A stretch of 64,000 bases of DNA from Asterella californica. Lineage: Eukaryota > Streptophyta > Marchantiopsida > Marchantiales > Aytoniaceae. Positions 37,672-49,600 of the stretch are shown one piece after another (position 1 is the first letter of the stretch; each line of letters starts with the position of its first letter). The position numbers and the translations under genes are program-made. The notes beneath the pieces are model-generated. The model saw nothing but the letters and a program-made list of their open reading frames with translations. It searched no databases and was not told the DNA's origin. The DNA is taken from assembly GCA_036924285.1 (NCBI GenBank), contig JAYKYS010000091.1, forward strand, positions 18,612 through 82,611. The letters are read 5' to 3'.

Positions 37672-39431
37672 ATGCAAACCTTCCGCGCTGCAGGGTGCCT
37701 ATTTTCCCAACTTTTCACCAGCAGACTAGCCTCGCATGCTGCTGCTTCGTGTTCTGCGGTCACACAGCTGGAACGACAAGGAGCTTTGCACAGAAGTGCT
37801 GTCGGCTCTTACCTTTCTTCGCGGAGCTTTGTGAGTGCTGGGAGTTGCCCACAAGCCCCTTCCGGTACAAATAATCTCGTCTCGTTAGCTTTGTTTGGTA
37901 CTATGAGCTGTGGTTGGCTGCCTTGACGTCGCTCTGCTCTGCAACCAAACACCTTTAGCACGTTGCCTGAGCGAGGTATCTTGACCAATGTTTGGATGCA
38001 GGAGAAGCTGCAGGCAGTACAAAAGTGAAAAGCGAGGACCAGCCTGGGGATAGTGTTGAGGCTGAGCTGACGCAAGTGAGAGCAAAGCGCCTTACAAGAG
38101 CTGAAAGACCACGATACCACGAAAACGAGGAGTTTGAGGAAGAGGTACGGGGGTGCCATCATTGGTCAATTTTGTTGTACACAACATCCCACGAACTCAC
38201 TGCAAAGTATTCACATGTTGCTGCAAGATTGTTCTGACATTGCTTTTGCATCATGCAAGCATTCATGCATTGTTAACAATGTATCCCTAAGTCTGGCTCT
38301 TGTATGCAGCTCAAAGACAGTAGTATACTGGTAGAGCCAGACATACCCATCTATGACTTGCGTCAGGTCCTGCAGCAAGTAGGACTACCGCTCGAGCCCC
38401 AAGCACCACTGTTCGACCAGCTTCAGGTGTGTCTACAACATGATACAAATAGGTTGCATGCGACGCAGACCATGTGCGTACATCTTTCATTTCCTGTTGA
38501 CATCCTGAATGGATGTAGTTTGCACTGCATTCATTTGCAACTTCTGCAGAGCATGTCCATTGACTCGCCAGAGGTTCAAGCTTTGTTGGGCTCTGACAAG
38601 GAGGAAGAACCTCCATTCCCTGGGGCACGCCAAATACTCAACTGGGAGCAGCGCATTGTAAGTGCTCACCATGCTCGTCTGCTTGCTGAGTAATCACATG
38701 CCTTGTCATGCTCCAAAGCCTAGCCACGACATAATTGTGTTGTCAGCTGCTCAAAACTGAGGCGGCATCACTCTTCCTGTTGTTGTCTTTCATCCGCACT
38801 GCTGAGTGTACATTGGCATTCAGTGACCGTGCTTCAAATCAAGGCTAGTTGCAATTTGTGCCTGTTGTCTCACCCTTCAGCATGCATGACACTACTTTGT
38901 ATGGCAAGTTAGCTAATGTTGCAAGACAGTATGCATGTAGGTACTGTCTCATGGCAGCTTTACTGGAGAGCATCCAGTGAACAGGAAGGCCAAATGCACT
39001 GTGTATTTGCGAGACCTGCAGCAGCAAACTGGCCTTACTGATGAAGCTTTGCAACTCATAGCGCGAGTCTGCGGTCCCAGGTCTGTCTGCGACAACCATG
39101 TTTGGCTGATTGTCTGTAGCTGATCTTTGCTGCCGCTTAATTCCTGCTCTCCTTATAATCAGCTGTCCTTGCCAGCTCCCTCTTAGTGTTCTTTTTGTAC
39201 TGAGCAATCTTGCTACAGTTTGTATGCAATTTTTGGCACAAAGATCATTACTGTCACAGGTACAAACCCAGTAATGGCTTGCTGACTCTGGTGAGCGAAA
39301 AGCACAGCATGCGTGAGGCAAATCGGCGTCACATCATGGAAATGATAGCTAAACTAGTTCTGGAAGGTCATCAAGCTTTTCCGCCGCATAATAAAGAGGT
39401 CTCTGCATTGCAAATGGAGCAACATCAATAG
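37672..39431 (+). CDS. Probable mitochondrial ribosomal small-subunit protein mS35-like
   Basis: Exon 1 (37672-37830, donor GTGAGT) encodes a Ser/Ala/Arg-rich N-terminus without acidic residues for about 35 residues (MQTFRAAGCLFSQLFTSRLA), typical of a mitochondrial presequence. Later exons encode an acidic/basic linker (LTRAERPRYHENEEFEEE, ending near 38143), DIPIYDLRQVLQQVGLPLEP (38309-38427), SIDSPEVQALLG with LNWEQRI (about 38550-38657, donor GTAAGT), and a last exon from about 39260 with RYKPSNGLLTLVSEKHSMRE followed by ANRRHIMEMIAKLV, stop at 39431. The pattern R-Y-x-P-x-[TN]-G-x-[LV]-T-[LI]-x5-[SPT]-x-RE-x-N is the signature of the mS35 (MRP-S28/S35) domain. The phase of at least two junctions does not close with the exons I see, so a small exon is probably missed. 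Assignment rests on one motif and the presequence. Confidence 0.5.
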
Positions 39432-40558
39432 TGCTTTGCGTTTGGCAAGTATCAAAAGTATTGGCAGAGCGCTGTGGCATATGCAGAGCCTTCAAGGGGG
39501 CTGGTCACGCTTGCTAGCTGCAAACAGCCTTGTTTGCGTGAAAGTGGTTGCCCACAGCAACCTTTTGCAAGTGCAAGAGCTGCTATTCCTGCGGAGAGTG
39601 TTGAGCCAAGTGACTTTTGGTCACGTCAAGCTCTGTTCAATTCTTCCTGTGACTGCATGAAGATGTCAAACCAAGTAGCCTGTTCTGCAACTCTTTGGCG
39701 CACCTACGCATGTGTTGTTTTCGCTTGCAATTGTTAGGGGCATGCAAACTATTTCGAACTAGTGCATTTCAGTATTTTTACAACTTCTGCACTCAGGTGA
39801 CTGCAGTTCGTTGCTTCGTGCCAGTTGACTCACAGAACGAAAATGCAAAGTTCGTGACGTTCTTCATGATCATAACAGGAGCCTCGATTACAGTACACAA
39901 AAATCGCCCAGATGTGATAAGACTGCTTCTGACGAGTTGGTGCAGGTCCACACAGCTACCGTCAAACCTGGTCGAGCAACCTCAAACCCGAGGCTATGGA
40001 AGTACTATACCGGAATGTAGTATATCAGACAAACCCAACACAGATTGATCACTTCGTGCTGTACCAATCAATCGCAAGACTAGGTTCGTACCCATATACT
40101 TATATTGGGGCCCCAGACGAAGTGGCATCTGACTGTTACAAATCTCCTCAATTTGAGTACCTGAACACAGTCCCCAGATTCCATGAACTGGCGCATTCAA
40201 AAACGCTTTTAACATTACACCTTGAACTCCTCTTTTGTCCTCAAACATTATGCTATGGCATTGGCCCCCTCTTCATGGGATGCTAACCAGCTGACCAACC
40301 CTGTTATTGGGTCTTTATTTCAATTCATTAGTTCAACTATCTCCACATTCCAATCTTCATCAACAAAGACATCTAAAAAAGGTTTGAGTGCTCACTTGAT
40401 GTTGTTAGAGGCCAAGAGCTACCCAAAAATTCAAATCAAAGTCCGGTCAGGTACGACGCATCAGGAAGGATTACGCCGTCATAAAGTTGCTAACATGTTC
40501 AAATAGACCAGGCCTGTTGCAGGTCACATCCAAAGTTCAGGCTGGAGAGAACTGACCA
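39432..40558. other. Unassigned region, compositionally unlike neighbours in its second half
   Basis: 39432-39740 resembles local 3' UTR sequence. From about 39740 to 40540 the sequence is poorer in the TGCA-type words that dominate the rest of the window and richer in A/T. Overlapping plus-strand open frames (39695-40048, 39996-40286, 40222-40506) have no recognisable motif. It could be an inserted fragment or the decayed remains of a gene. Confidence 0.3.
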
Positions 40559-41837
40559 TCACAAAAGCTTAGCGGAAGTATTTAGGGGCTTATGGATTAT
40601 CCATTTAGGATCCTCAACACTATACTGCAATCCTTGATTGGTAGTAAACTCTTTCACAGCTTGTACAACGCCTGGCCATGGGTCAGTGTAGTCATCCCCC
40701 ATCATAATCCCACCTGGAGCAAGCACCTCCCACCAAGTGTTCATGTCCTCAAGAACATCTGTGTATTCGTGAGCAGCGTCAATGTGAATAAGATCTGCCT
40801 CGACGTGATGGTGCTTGAGGACGCCAGCAGCCATTCTGGAAGGAGATGGGAAGGGGAGGACAAAAGACTCCAGACCCAGGTGGACCATATTCGAGAGGAA
40901 GTTAAAGTAGATTTGTGGGTACCCATTGCGGAATCTCATGTCCCGCTCCTGGCCCTTCCAGTCCTCCGTCCAAAATTCAGGAGCACCTGAAGGAAAACTT
41001 CAATTTACCGACAAGAAGGACAGTGAAGCTGAACGGGAGCTCTCACCTAGCCAGGTGTCAACTGCCAACAACAAGCCGCTGTTTTGCTCCTTCAGCCATC
41101 CTGGTAAATACCATAAAATCGGGTGACAAAGTGCTTGAGTGCTGGAAGATGAAATCAATGAAGGCAGGTGACACTTACCGGCAAAGTGACTGGCAGATTG
41201 GCCTTTCCAGACACCAACTTCAATAATGAGATTAGGCTGAACTTCCTGAAGCAGACAGGACTTCCGTGTCAGCGTTGTAACTGCCAGGGCCGGCCAAGCA
41301 CTACTCGCAATCAAACCTCGCACAGTCTCTTATACAGCGCGACGGTTTCCGGCAATCCGGAGCCCCAGCCTTGTAGATCAAGCGGCTGCACCTCCAGCCC
41401 AGAATACACATCCTCCGAAAAGTATATCGTGCTCATCTGGAATGAGCAGTCTTTACCCCCGTGACCCGCAATACACCTGAACGTGGCTTCATGGGTGGAC
41501 AGAGGCTGTTCAAGAGCTTGCACCCTCACTCAATTACCAACCCGTGACCAGCTTTGCACCTGCAACTTCCGTGGGGCAATGTCTTTCGGAAGTGCATACG
41601 CATTGCTGATCCAGCGGTGAACATGTGTCGGCCCTCTCGTTTGTGCGGCTGGCAACTTCCCCAGCCAAGCTCAGCGTGACACTGATTGGGGCAGGTGCTG
41701 ATGTGATCGGACCCCTCCGATTCATGACCATAGCTTTCCTTCAAGTACGTCAACAGCAGCACAAGAATTATTGGGCAGGCCATGAGTCGGATCAGCTGCC
41801 GAAGAGACACAGAGATTACAATGCTTGGCGGGTACAT
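40559..41837 (-). CDS. Class I SAM-dependent methyltransferase (Methyltransf_24-like), N-terminal signal/anchor
   Basis: Rossmann-fold methyltransferase of unknown substrate. Resolved exons: about 41530-41317, 41245-41179, 41100-41047, 40986-40559; the last three join in frame to 183 codons including the stop. Joining gives motif I EVQPNLIIEVGVWKGQSASH with FAG, then LLLAVDTWLGAPEFWTEDW, then VEADLIHIDAAHEYTDVLED and APGGIMMGDDYTDPWPG. The pattern DTW-x-G-x-x-EFW plus D-x-IHIDAxHxYxxVxxD plus LxPGGxxxGDDY is typical of this family. A first exon probably starts at 41837 or 41782 with a hydrophobic stretch (MACPIILVLLLTYL), suggesting secretion or a Golgi/ER anchor. One donor is GTTTGA (41316), weaker than the others. 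Family confident; start exon less so. Confidence 0.82.
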
Positions 41838-44139
41838 ACCTCTGCAACTTCTGCTTCATACCTGCCCCACCGTAATATGCAATTCATCTTCTTCTTCGCA
41901 ATCAGCTGGTGGTCTTGATTCCGAAAGATGTCCCAATTTGAACGCTTGCCCTGCTTCAGGTGTTTTCCTGATTGGGCTTACTGCCAGCACTCACCACTTG
42001 ACGATCATGGTCATAATAATTGAGAGAAAACTCATTGCTACGTTCTTGTGTACAGTACCCCATGTCCCAATATGTACAACTGATGATCAACAATTTTACA
42101 AGACTTGTGCAACCTGTCCTTTGTCACACATGAAGGAGTTCTGTATGCCCCCAGTGGACATGTGTACACACCTCTGCTCAAGCAAGCCATGAGATGGTAG
42201 AATTGGTCCACGTTATTCAAACTATGAGAAATGCAGAATTCGAAGCAGAACCTGCGGTACTAGGTCCATCCAGTTAACCCTACCGTAAAACTGTACACCA
42301 AAGCTCAAATGAGTTTGCTGATGGTCGGCGGTGCATGACTTCAGGCCACTGGACATGACATTGTGATGAAGCTTTGAGCAGGAGATATGATGTGTAATAT
42401 GATAATCGAGCTGCACATAGCAGCACCGGCAGCATTGCGGCAATTGCCTTGCAACTACCTGTAGTGATCAGTCTGCATTGACCAGGTTGAGTGACTCAAG
42501 ACTGTCTTTGAGAATTCACTTTGACCAGTCATAGCATTTGCATGAAATTGTGTCAAACACAATGACAGTCAGTAACATTCCTTATGGACTGGGCAACATA
42601 GCTAGACTATAATACTTAGTACAGTATGTTGAGTACTGTCGTTACACTTTTGTATACTGTCTTGGTTTACTTCCTAATAAAAAGTTGTTAGCTGCAGCAA
42701 GTGAATATGGCGACATGCAGTGCTCAAAGACATTTCTGCAGTTCCTCTACTGTTGCGCACTTCGCGCATAGCCCTGGTAAATGACAACCCAGTCTGATAT
42801 GATGTCTTGCATGCATCCTAGCAATACATGCCCTGTAGCGCCACAAATGCACTTGCATGCACCATCACAAGCAAATTGGTACAAGCTGTACTGCAATGGT
42901 TGACGTTGACAATATTTAATACGCACAGCATGCAAGACGGACAATCCGACCCAACACACCTGTGCCTGAACCTCTGCCTCACTCTTTCAAATTGCATCAC
43001 TTTGCTTCAACAGCTTGTCTTGCCTGAAAGCCGCTACTGCTTCTGAATTGGCCACCTCAGCGCACCCTATATTTCAACACTAGCAGAATGAGAACATGGG
43101 CTGCAGGGGGGGGGGGGGGGTAGGGGTGGGGGCCCCAGGGGCTCAACAGGGGTCAGCCAAATCCTCAATCACTGTGGGAAGTCAGCACACAGCTCTCACA
43201 GACATTTGTGGGGTTGACAGCACATAAGTCAGGTGTTCTTGGACGAGCGCTCCTGGCTTGGTAAGAGCGCTCCTGGGCAGCACACTCAGGCTTGCTGAAG
43301 CAGCTGTGTACTTGGCCAAATTGAGTGCTGAAAGTTGCAGTGGGTGGCCAATGGTGTGGGCTTGCATGTGTGAGGTGCCAGTGTGCAGCCTTGCCTAGGA
43401 GATGCCCCCCTGGCTGTGATGCCCCTGACCAGGATGCTGCATGCATACAAGTGCGCGCCGAAATCACTGCACATGGGGCTTCCCAACAGGCTTCTTGCAG
43501 CAAAGTGATGCAGAGGGGTCATAGACTCGGTGTGGGGTGAGATCCTGGAAAGTCCATGGGGAGGTCATGCAAACTGGCTGCCTTGTTGGCAGGGCTATGA
43601 GGGGGCAGGATGGGACGCATGCCTTGGGGTGGTTGTGGGGAGAGATTCTTGGTTGCAGCCAGGCAGTTCTGTGTTGGGGATGACAAATGCTGCAGAATGC
43701 AATTGGGCTGACTGAAATTGATGCATTGCAGCTGCAGTTTTGGCCATGGCCTTGGCAACTAGTGAAAGCATGGCATTTCAGAGTTGACTGTGTGATTGTG
43801 TTGTGAAGTGGATTCTGCAGCTGAAACTTGCTGTGGCAAGTCTCTGAAGACACATGATGATGGTGTGAAAGTGCATGTGCCAGGTTTTTGAGAGTAAGCG
43901 CACCTGACAGAAGGCAGGCTGGTGTGCATGCATGGGACTGCAGGGACTGATGTTCGGGACGGGTCTCGGCCAGCAGTAGCAGCAGCTTGCTAGTGTAGAT
44001 AGCCCTGTGCTCGTATGCTATCGCTGTGAAGCAGCTGCCCCCCGAAAAGCCCGCTTTTGCTGCCGTTGTTGGCTTCGAACCTGCTGCACTGCTTTCTTTA
44101 GATCGTAGCTGATTCCGTCTGAACCGCTGCTGGGGTGCT
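41838..44139. other. Unassigned region before the subtelomere
   Basis: Numerous short open frames on both strands lack domain motifs or consistent splice structure, including a 260-codon minus-strand frame (43464-44246) of low-complexity character. I see no gene that I can support. The tract includes a 15-base G run and G-rich sequence at 43106-43145. Confidence 0.3.
43106..43145 (+). repeat. Poly-G run and G-rich tract
   Basis: Fifteen consecutive G followed by TAGGGGTGGGGG and further G blocks. It could fold as a G-quadruplex, and its length is likely to be unreliable in any assembly. Confidence 0.85.
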
Positions 44140-44478
44140 TTGCTTTCCAGAATAGCTTTGTATTGGTGTATTCTACCTGACATGGCTTGCGCGGATGTCA
44201 GCATCGCCGAAGCCAGCGCAGCAGAGCCAGACCTAACTCTCAGCATGCACTGGGCAGCGGATTTCGGTCAGGCAAGACTCGCTGCTGATGTACGGAATGT
44301 TTGTGTGAAGTGTACATGTCTTCTGCCTTCGGTTAGCTGTACACGTTCCCTGAAACAGCGCGAAGCGCTGGCGTCAGATGGCAAACAGGTGTGCAGTGCA
44401 CTGGACTTTGCTTGCAAGAGCAAGAGGAGCGGAACAGACCCAAGCCTGATGGTTTCAGAGTGTTTGACATCATGCTAA
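44140..44478 (+). pseudogene. Possible N-terminal exon fragment of an unidentified gene (M1 aminopeptidase-like?)
   Basis: The frame from the ATG at 44181 encodes an acidic, non-repetitive N-terminus with LTLSMHWAADFGQARLAADV, then a GT donor (near 44287). The spacing L-x-L-x5-DF-x4-L-x-[AG] is like the first strands of leukotriene-A4-hydrolase/M1 aminopeptidases, but nothing downstream (no zinc HExxH) supports a full gene. Subtelomeric repeats follow within a kilobase. It may be a gene cut off by chromosome-end rearrangement. Weak call. Confidence 0.2.
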
Positions 44479-45190
44479 ATGCAACTTCACAAGTGTGTTG
44501 CGCAGCAGCTAGCGCTCGGGGCAGCAAGAAAGAATGCTTTTGGCTGGGACCTGTGATGAGCATGCATGCAGATGAGCATGACCTGTAATTTTAACATGAG
44601 CATGTCAAGCTCGTGCATACCTTTCAGATTTGCAGTAATCATGGCAACATTCTGGCCTGTAACATACTTGTGTTCCGAAACTGACCAAGTGTCAGCGTGC
44701 AAATGGTCATGTTCGACAATGTGAGGCCGTGATGTCGAATTCAGACACCAAATGGGCACATTCCGAAATTTTCTCATGACATGTTTTATGATGGTGGTCA
44801 AAAAGCAATTTCAGCCATGTCAGTGGTGTCAAACTGCAATGTCGAGGTCTGGGGGGCAACTTGGACCAGCCCTGGCCCTCCAAGCTTTTGAGACTGAGGC
44901 CCCAGCTCAAAGCTGTGAGCTCAGCTTGAGCTGCTGAGTTGAGGTGACCCCCTACAGGACCAGGGCCCTTGAGTGATGCATTCCCTTGCTGGGAACAGCC
45001 CTTGCTCAGATCAGCCCTGTGTTCATGTGACCACTGCTGGAAGCTGCCCTGCCCTCTTGTCGGTTTCCTATAAACAAAGCAACAAAGGAAGCTCAAGACT
45101 CAAAGCACAAAAACCACCCCCCCAACAGCAAAGTGCATGGGTAGGGAGCAAACAATGAAGACTGGTAGATTGAGGTGACAATGGAGCAAG

Positions 45191-45790
45191 ATGAGCTGCC
45201 ACTGGCAGCACTTAGTAAGTTGCGCTTCCATTCAATGATCAGTCAAGGCCCAAGATGATGTAAGGATACCCCAGCTGACGACTGCAAAATTGGTAGGTGG
45301 GTAGCAGGCATCCTCACAAGCATACTGTGACTTGGCTGAGGCCATGCAATGAAGTGCACATGCCCATGCAGCAAGATGAGCTGCCACTGGCAGCACTTAG
45401 TGAGTTGCGCTTCCATTCAATGATGAGTCAAGGCCCAGGATTATGTAAGGGTACCCCAGCTGACCACCCCAAACTTGGCAGGTGTGTAGCAGGCATCCTC
45501 ACAAGCATACTGTGACTTGGCTGTGGCCATGCAATGAAGTGCACATGCCCATGCAGCAAGATGAGCTGCCACTGGCAGCACTTAGTAAGTTGCGCTTCCA
45601 TTCAATGATGAGTCAAGGCCCAGGACTATGTAAGGGTACCCCAGCTGACCACCCCCAAACTTGGCAGGTGCATAGCAGACATCCTCACAAGCATACTGTG
45701 ACTTGGCTGGGGCCATGCAATGAAGTGCACATGCCCATGCAGCAAGATGAGCTGCCACTGGCAGCACTTAGCAAGTTGCGCTTCCATTCA
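45191..45790 (+). repeat. 185-bp tandem satellite, about 3.3 copies
   Basis: The start word ATGAGCTGCCACTGGCAGCA occurs at 45191, 45376, 45561 and 45747, giving periods of 185, 185 and 186 bases with very few differences between units. The last copy is partial and stops near 45790. Open frames within it are by-products of the repeat. Its place just inside the first interstitial telomere tract marks it as a subtelomeric satellite. Confidence 0.93.
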
Positions 45791-45979
45791 AATACAGACA
45801 AACTGTAGTCATGACTAAGCACTGTCACCACAATCTTTCAGTGACAGTGCACATAGCACAACAAGGGTTCTGAAGCCTGGAGACCATGTCTACCAACTCA
45901 CCTTATTGCATGTCATGGTTGGGTGGGAGTGGGGAAGCCACAATGTGGGCTGCTCATACTTGGTCCAAGACGTTACGCA

Positions 45980-45994
45980 GGGTTTAGGGTTTAG
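45980..45994 (+). repeat. Interstitial telomere tract 1
   Basis: About two TTTAGGG units, same orientation as the terminal telomere, between unique sequence on the left and copy D1 on the right. Confidence 0.85.
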
Positions 45995-46186
45995 AGAGAA
46001 AGGCTATTTCTGAGGTGGCATGCATATGTAGCTACAAGATTCAACTTGACAAGCCCAAACTTTTCACAGATGAGGAATGATGGCAGCACAGTTGCATTGC
46101 AGAAGTCAGCCAGGCAACAGGGCCCTTGGATCCCGAGTGAGCAAGCTATCTTGAAAGCAAAAAGAAGAAGCCAGACAGGCAGCAAC
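45995..46186 (+). repeat. Subtelomeric sequence D, copy 1 (truncated)
   Basis: About 190 bases from GAGAAAGGCTATTTCTGAGG, nearly identical to 51775-51964. It starts directly after telomere repeats and ends abruptly at AGCAAC, followed within four bases by TTTAGGG units. The second copy continues into other sequence at the same point, so this copy is truncated on its telomere-facing side. Confidence 0.9.
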
Positions 46187-46190
46187 TATA

Positions 46191-46266
46191 TTTAGGGTTT
46201 AGGGTTTATATTTTCAAGGGTTAAGAGTTTAGGGTTTAGGGTTTAGGGGTAATGCCAAACCCTAAC
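46191..46266 (+). repeat. Interstitial telomere tract 2, with adjacent inverted unit
   Basis: Two short G-strand tracts (46191-46208 and 46228-46249), the second ending TTTAGGGG, then within eight bases a C-strand AAACCCTAA (46257-46265). G-strand facing C-strand is the arrangement left by a telomere-to-telomere junction, here very small and degenerate. Confidence 0.75.
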
Positions 46267-46647
46267 TCGTGGGCCCCTTGCACATGGCCTTCTTGCCATG
46301 ACCCTGCTGCCTTGCTACCCTTTTGTGCAACAGTGTGACCATGTTGCAAGGCATTTGCAACAACTTTACCATCGTTGTATGTTGGTATGGTTGATGATTG
46401 TACTCATGTGATTGTGTAGGCACATGGCCACACAGTGCAAAGCCTTAAGGTGGGTGGGCCTAGCATGAGGAGGCCTCAGGTGCCTTGCCCTCTCTCTAAG
46501 GGGGTTGTACCCCTTGGGGTTGCTGTGGGTGAGAGGGTGGCTGGGACTAGGGCCAGGGAACAAGCTTCTTGGTGAAGCAGACATTCACATTGGCTGTTGA
46601 CTTGCATTTTTCGAGGTGCACCCACTTTCACTCCGAAACTCACAAAG
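46267..46647. other. Unique subtelomeric spacer
   Basis: About 380 bases without a supported gene, bounded on the left by telomere tract 2 and on the right by the TTTAGGG that begins element A. It may be another truncated element of the same kind, but I see no second copy in the window. Confidence 0.4.
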
Positions 46648-49600
46648 TTTAGGGACAACCATACACCAACCTATGTTTGTGCAAAATGGGTAGCATCATG
46701 TTTATGTTGCCAGCCAAACTTGGTACATGACATGCAGGCTGCAATGCCATGCCATTGATATGTTGAGCTACTCTGCAGCCTGCTCACAGCCTGGATGGGA
46801 GAGGTATGTCTCACAGCAAAGGAAGTGCCCCAATCAAGGCAATCTTAAAAAAAGTTTCAAGATATGCAAGGGGTATGGCTGTTCATGGCAAGGTTTCATG
46901 AGTGTGAGGGCAGCTGTGCACAATTCAAGTGGTCAGGCTCACTGTTTGTGACATAGAGCCAGGTTTCAAAGTGCTGAAATGTGACGTGCAAGTTGAGTTT
47001 TGTTGAAGGTGTTTGCAGGCCCAAGCCTGCTTTTCTCCACATGCATACACTGATGACTAGTGGTGGAGGATCATAAACACATGCTCCTATAATGCTGGCA
47101 TGACTGGAGCCTGTCCAGAGCTGCTGAGAAGGTACCTGCTGATCGGTTACTGGATCGTCTGTCTCGTGTCCAAGCTGTGAGCTTCTGAGGAGCGGCTCTC
47201 CGGGAAAGTGTTTTGCAGGTCTGTGCTGGCAAGCTTGTGTCTCGAACCAGCTGCCTGCAGCAAGGAGAAGCGGCGCTGAGTCACTCACAGTTTCGAAAAG
47301 CCTACAACGGCTGGTGGACAGAACTGCGTGCTCGCCTGCCCAAACTTCGACAAGACTTCAGAAAGGGGCCTGCCTCAACCAAACGTAGCAGGAGCTTGCA
47401 GGAGCTTCAAGAAGGACCTGAACAGCGGCAAGCGCTTTATCAGTTCCGATGAACTTGTGATCTACAGGAGCATGTTGTATTAGATATCGACAAGAGCTCA
47501 CCGTCGGTCACGAGGCTGACGCTAGCCAAACAGTCATGCTGGAGACACCACCATGCGACAGCCAGTCGTGCAAGTCGACAGAGCCGCGTGGGTAGCTGAG
47601 TATATACACAGGCATTTAAATCCAACTATACGGGAAAATCCTGGTTTCGGAGAGGGCTTTGCTTTGCACGTGATTAGTGATTAGCTGTTACGCAGCACAA
47701 GCACCGCGGTCACTTCACAGACGCGCTTCGCGCTGAACCGACTAGCTTTCACACAAACACATCTGCTTGGTCCTGAAGGTGTCTTGTACGGTGCAGCTCA
47801 TGAGAGAACGCCTGTGACAACTTCACAGCTGATCCCGATGCTGATTCCACTACTCGTGTCGCGGGAACCGTGAGCTCGGCTGGCTTTTTGCACTGCAAAT
47901 GTTCTCAATATTCACAGCAACCCAGCGCACGTAGAGTCAAAGTGTCTCGTGATCTACAGCGGCGGTCCAACAGTACAGGCCAGCGCCATCGAATAAGCTT
48001 TGCTGCCCGGCAGCTTGCAAGGACAGGTCTCAACAGTCAGCACAGGCACATATCTGGGCACAACAGAGCCACCTGCAAGCGCAAGCAACACATCTTGCCT
48101 GCACGACCACTGAGTGTCACTTTTTTGTGTTCATAGCGCTGATGTCTACGCAACTTTGTAGCAGCTAGGCAACTCCGTTAAGGCTGTCAGAACTGAAACA
48201 CAAGGCTGGTCCATCTTGCTCCTGGCAAAGGCAGCACTGCTGCAGCCAAACCTAGTGTGGTGCAGCCTTGCATACATAGGTTTTGGCTGATGTTGGCAAC
48301 TTAAGGACAAACTTGCAAGTATCACTCACTGGGCTGCACAGATGCCCTGCCTCACTGTCTCTCCCTTTGTGAATGCTGACCTTGTTGCAACACTGCAGCT
48401 GGTACAGACAAAGACACACACACAAGCCTCCATACCACATCATGTAATGTGTTGCATATGCAGTATTGATGTTCGTATATACATATATGCAGCCAATGTG
48501 GTGAGCACCCTGATCAGGTGTATGCACCTGCTCAGGTCGACATCGACTACAACACAATGCAGACCACACCGAGAAACGCAGCACATGTACGAACCTGGTC
48601 ATACCTCATGTAGCTCATGCATGATGGGTGCATACACCCCATACATACATGTGGGGGGTGATGGCACACAAGCTGTGTGTGCACACTTGCGACTTCAGGC
48701 CATAAACCGTGCCAGTCTACATCCCTCATTGCACAAGGCGCTCTGACCGGCTCATGCATGCAGCCGCTCACATTGATGCCATTGCACTCTTGAGCCCCCT
48801 CACCCATACTAGTAGGTGGGGACACCGGAACCGCAGTCATCACCCCCGCGCTCGGCATGTCGTACTCACTGAATCGACTTCAGACATCATTGCCCACCCT
48901 CAGACCGACGCGCAGCATCCGGCACTGCACGCGCGGAGTCGCACCCACACATCAGCTCGTGACCATGCCCCATTGCTAGCCTCCAGCATACTGCATCGTT
49001 TTCCAATCCGAAAACTGCGTCGGGCAGCTGGCGCGCATGCGCTTCCAACGCAATAAGTGCCTAAAAATTCTTTCGGACGACAAATTTGGACCGCTGTGGC
49101 CGTGATCGGCTCTGAACTGTTTTACAGGACTGCAGTGAGCTCAGCTCATTACTAACACACATAATCTTCACATGACTGCACACTTGAACAACCGAACACA
49201 CAGCAGTGCACTAAGCCTGCGAACAACACGGCTGACAAGCGCTGACAGTCACTGACGATAGCCTAAAGATCAAGCTAGTCACAAAGCAGATAGTTCCAAC
49301 AAGGCAGGAGTTTTCAACACGCATACACAACCTTGACCAGGTAGATCAGCAGATCAGACACACACTTCAAACCCCCTACACCAACAGCTCGATGTCACTG
49401 TCTGAGTCACTACTGACCACGATGAGCATCTCAGAAGCGGCTGCACAGGTAAGCATTTGTGGCTGCTGACTTGTTGTGGCTGTGATCTCTTGTGTAGGCT
49501 GAGCTGCTGCTGGGTTCAATTGCTGCTGCTGACTGGCTGCTGCAGAGGCTGGCTGCTGAACAACTTGCTCATCTGACTCAGAATCTGTGTACACAATTTG

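Noticed and set aside
43464..44246. 260-codon minus-strand open frame
   Set aside because: Low-complexity His/Ser/Thr-rich translation, no domain, partly antisense to a better plus-strand exon candidate.
45297..45808. Plus-strand open frames in the 185-bp satellite
   Set aside because: The same peptide repeats because the DNA repeats; no start, splice or domain evidence.
47870..49056. Open frames identical in copies A and B (88, 116, 134 and 115 codons) as element-encoded proteins
   Set aside because: Identity between copies reflects recent duplication of the whole block, not selection; several begin at non-ATG codons and overlap on opposite strands.
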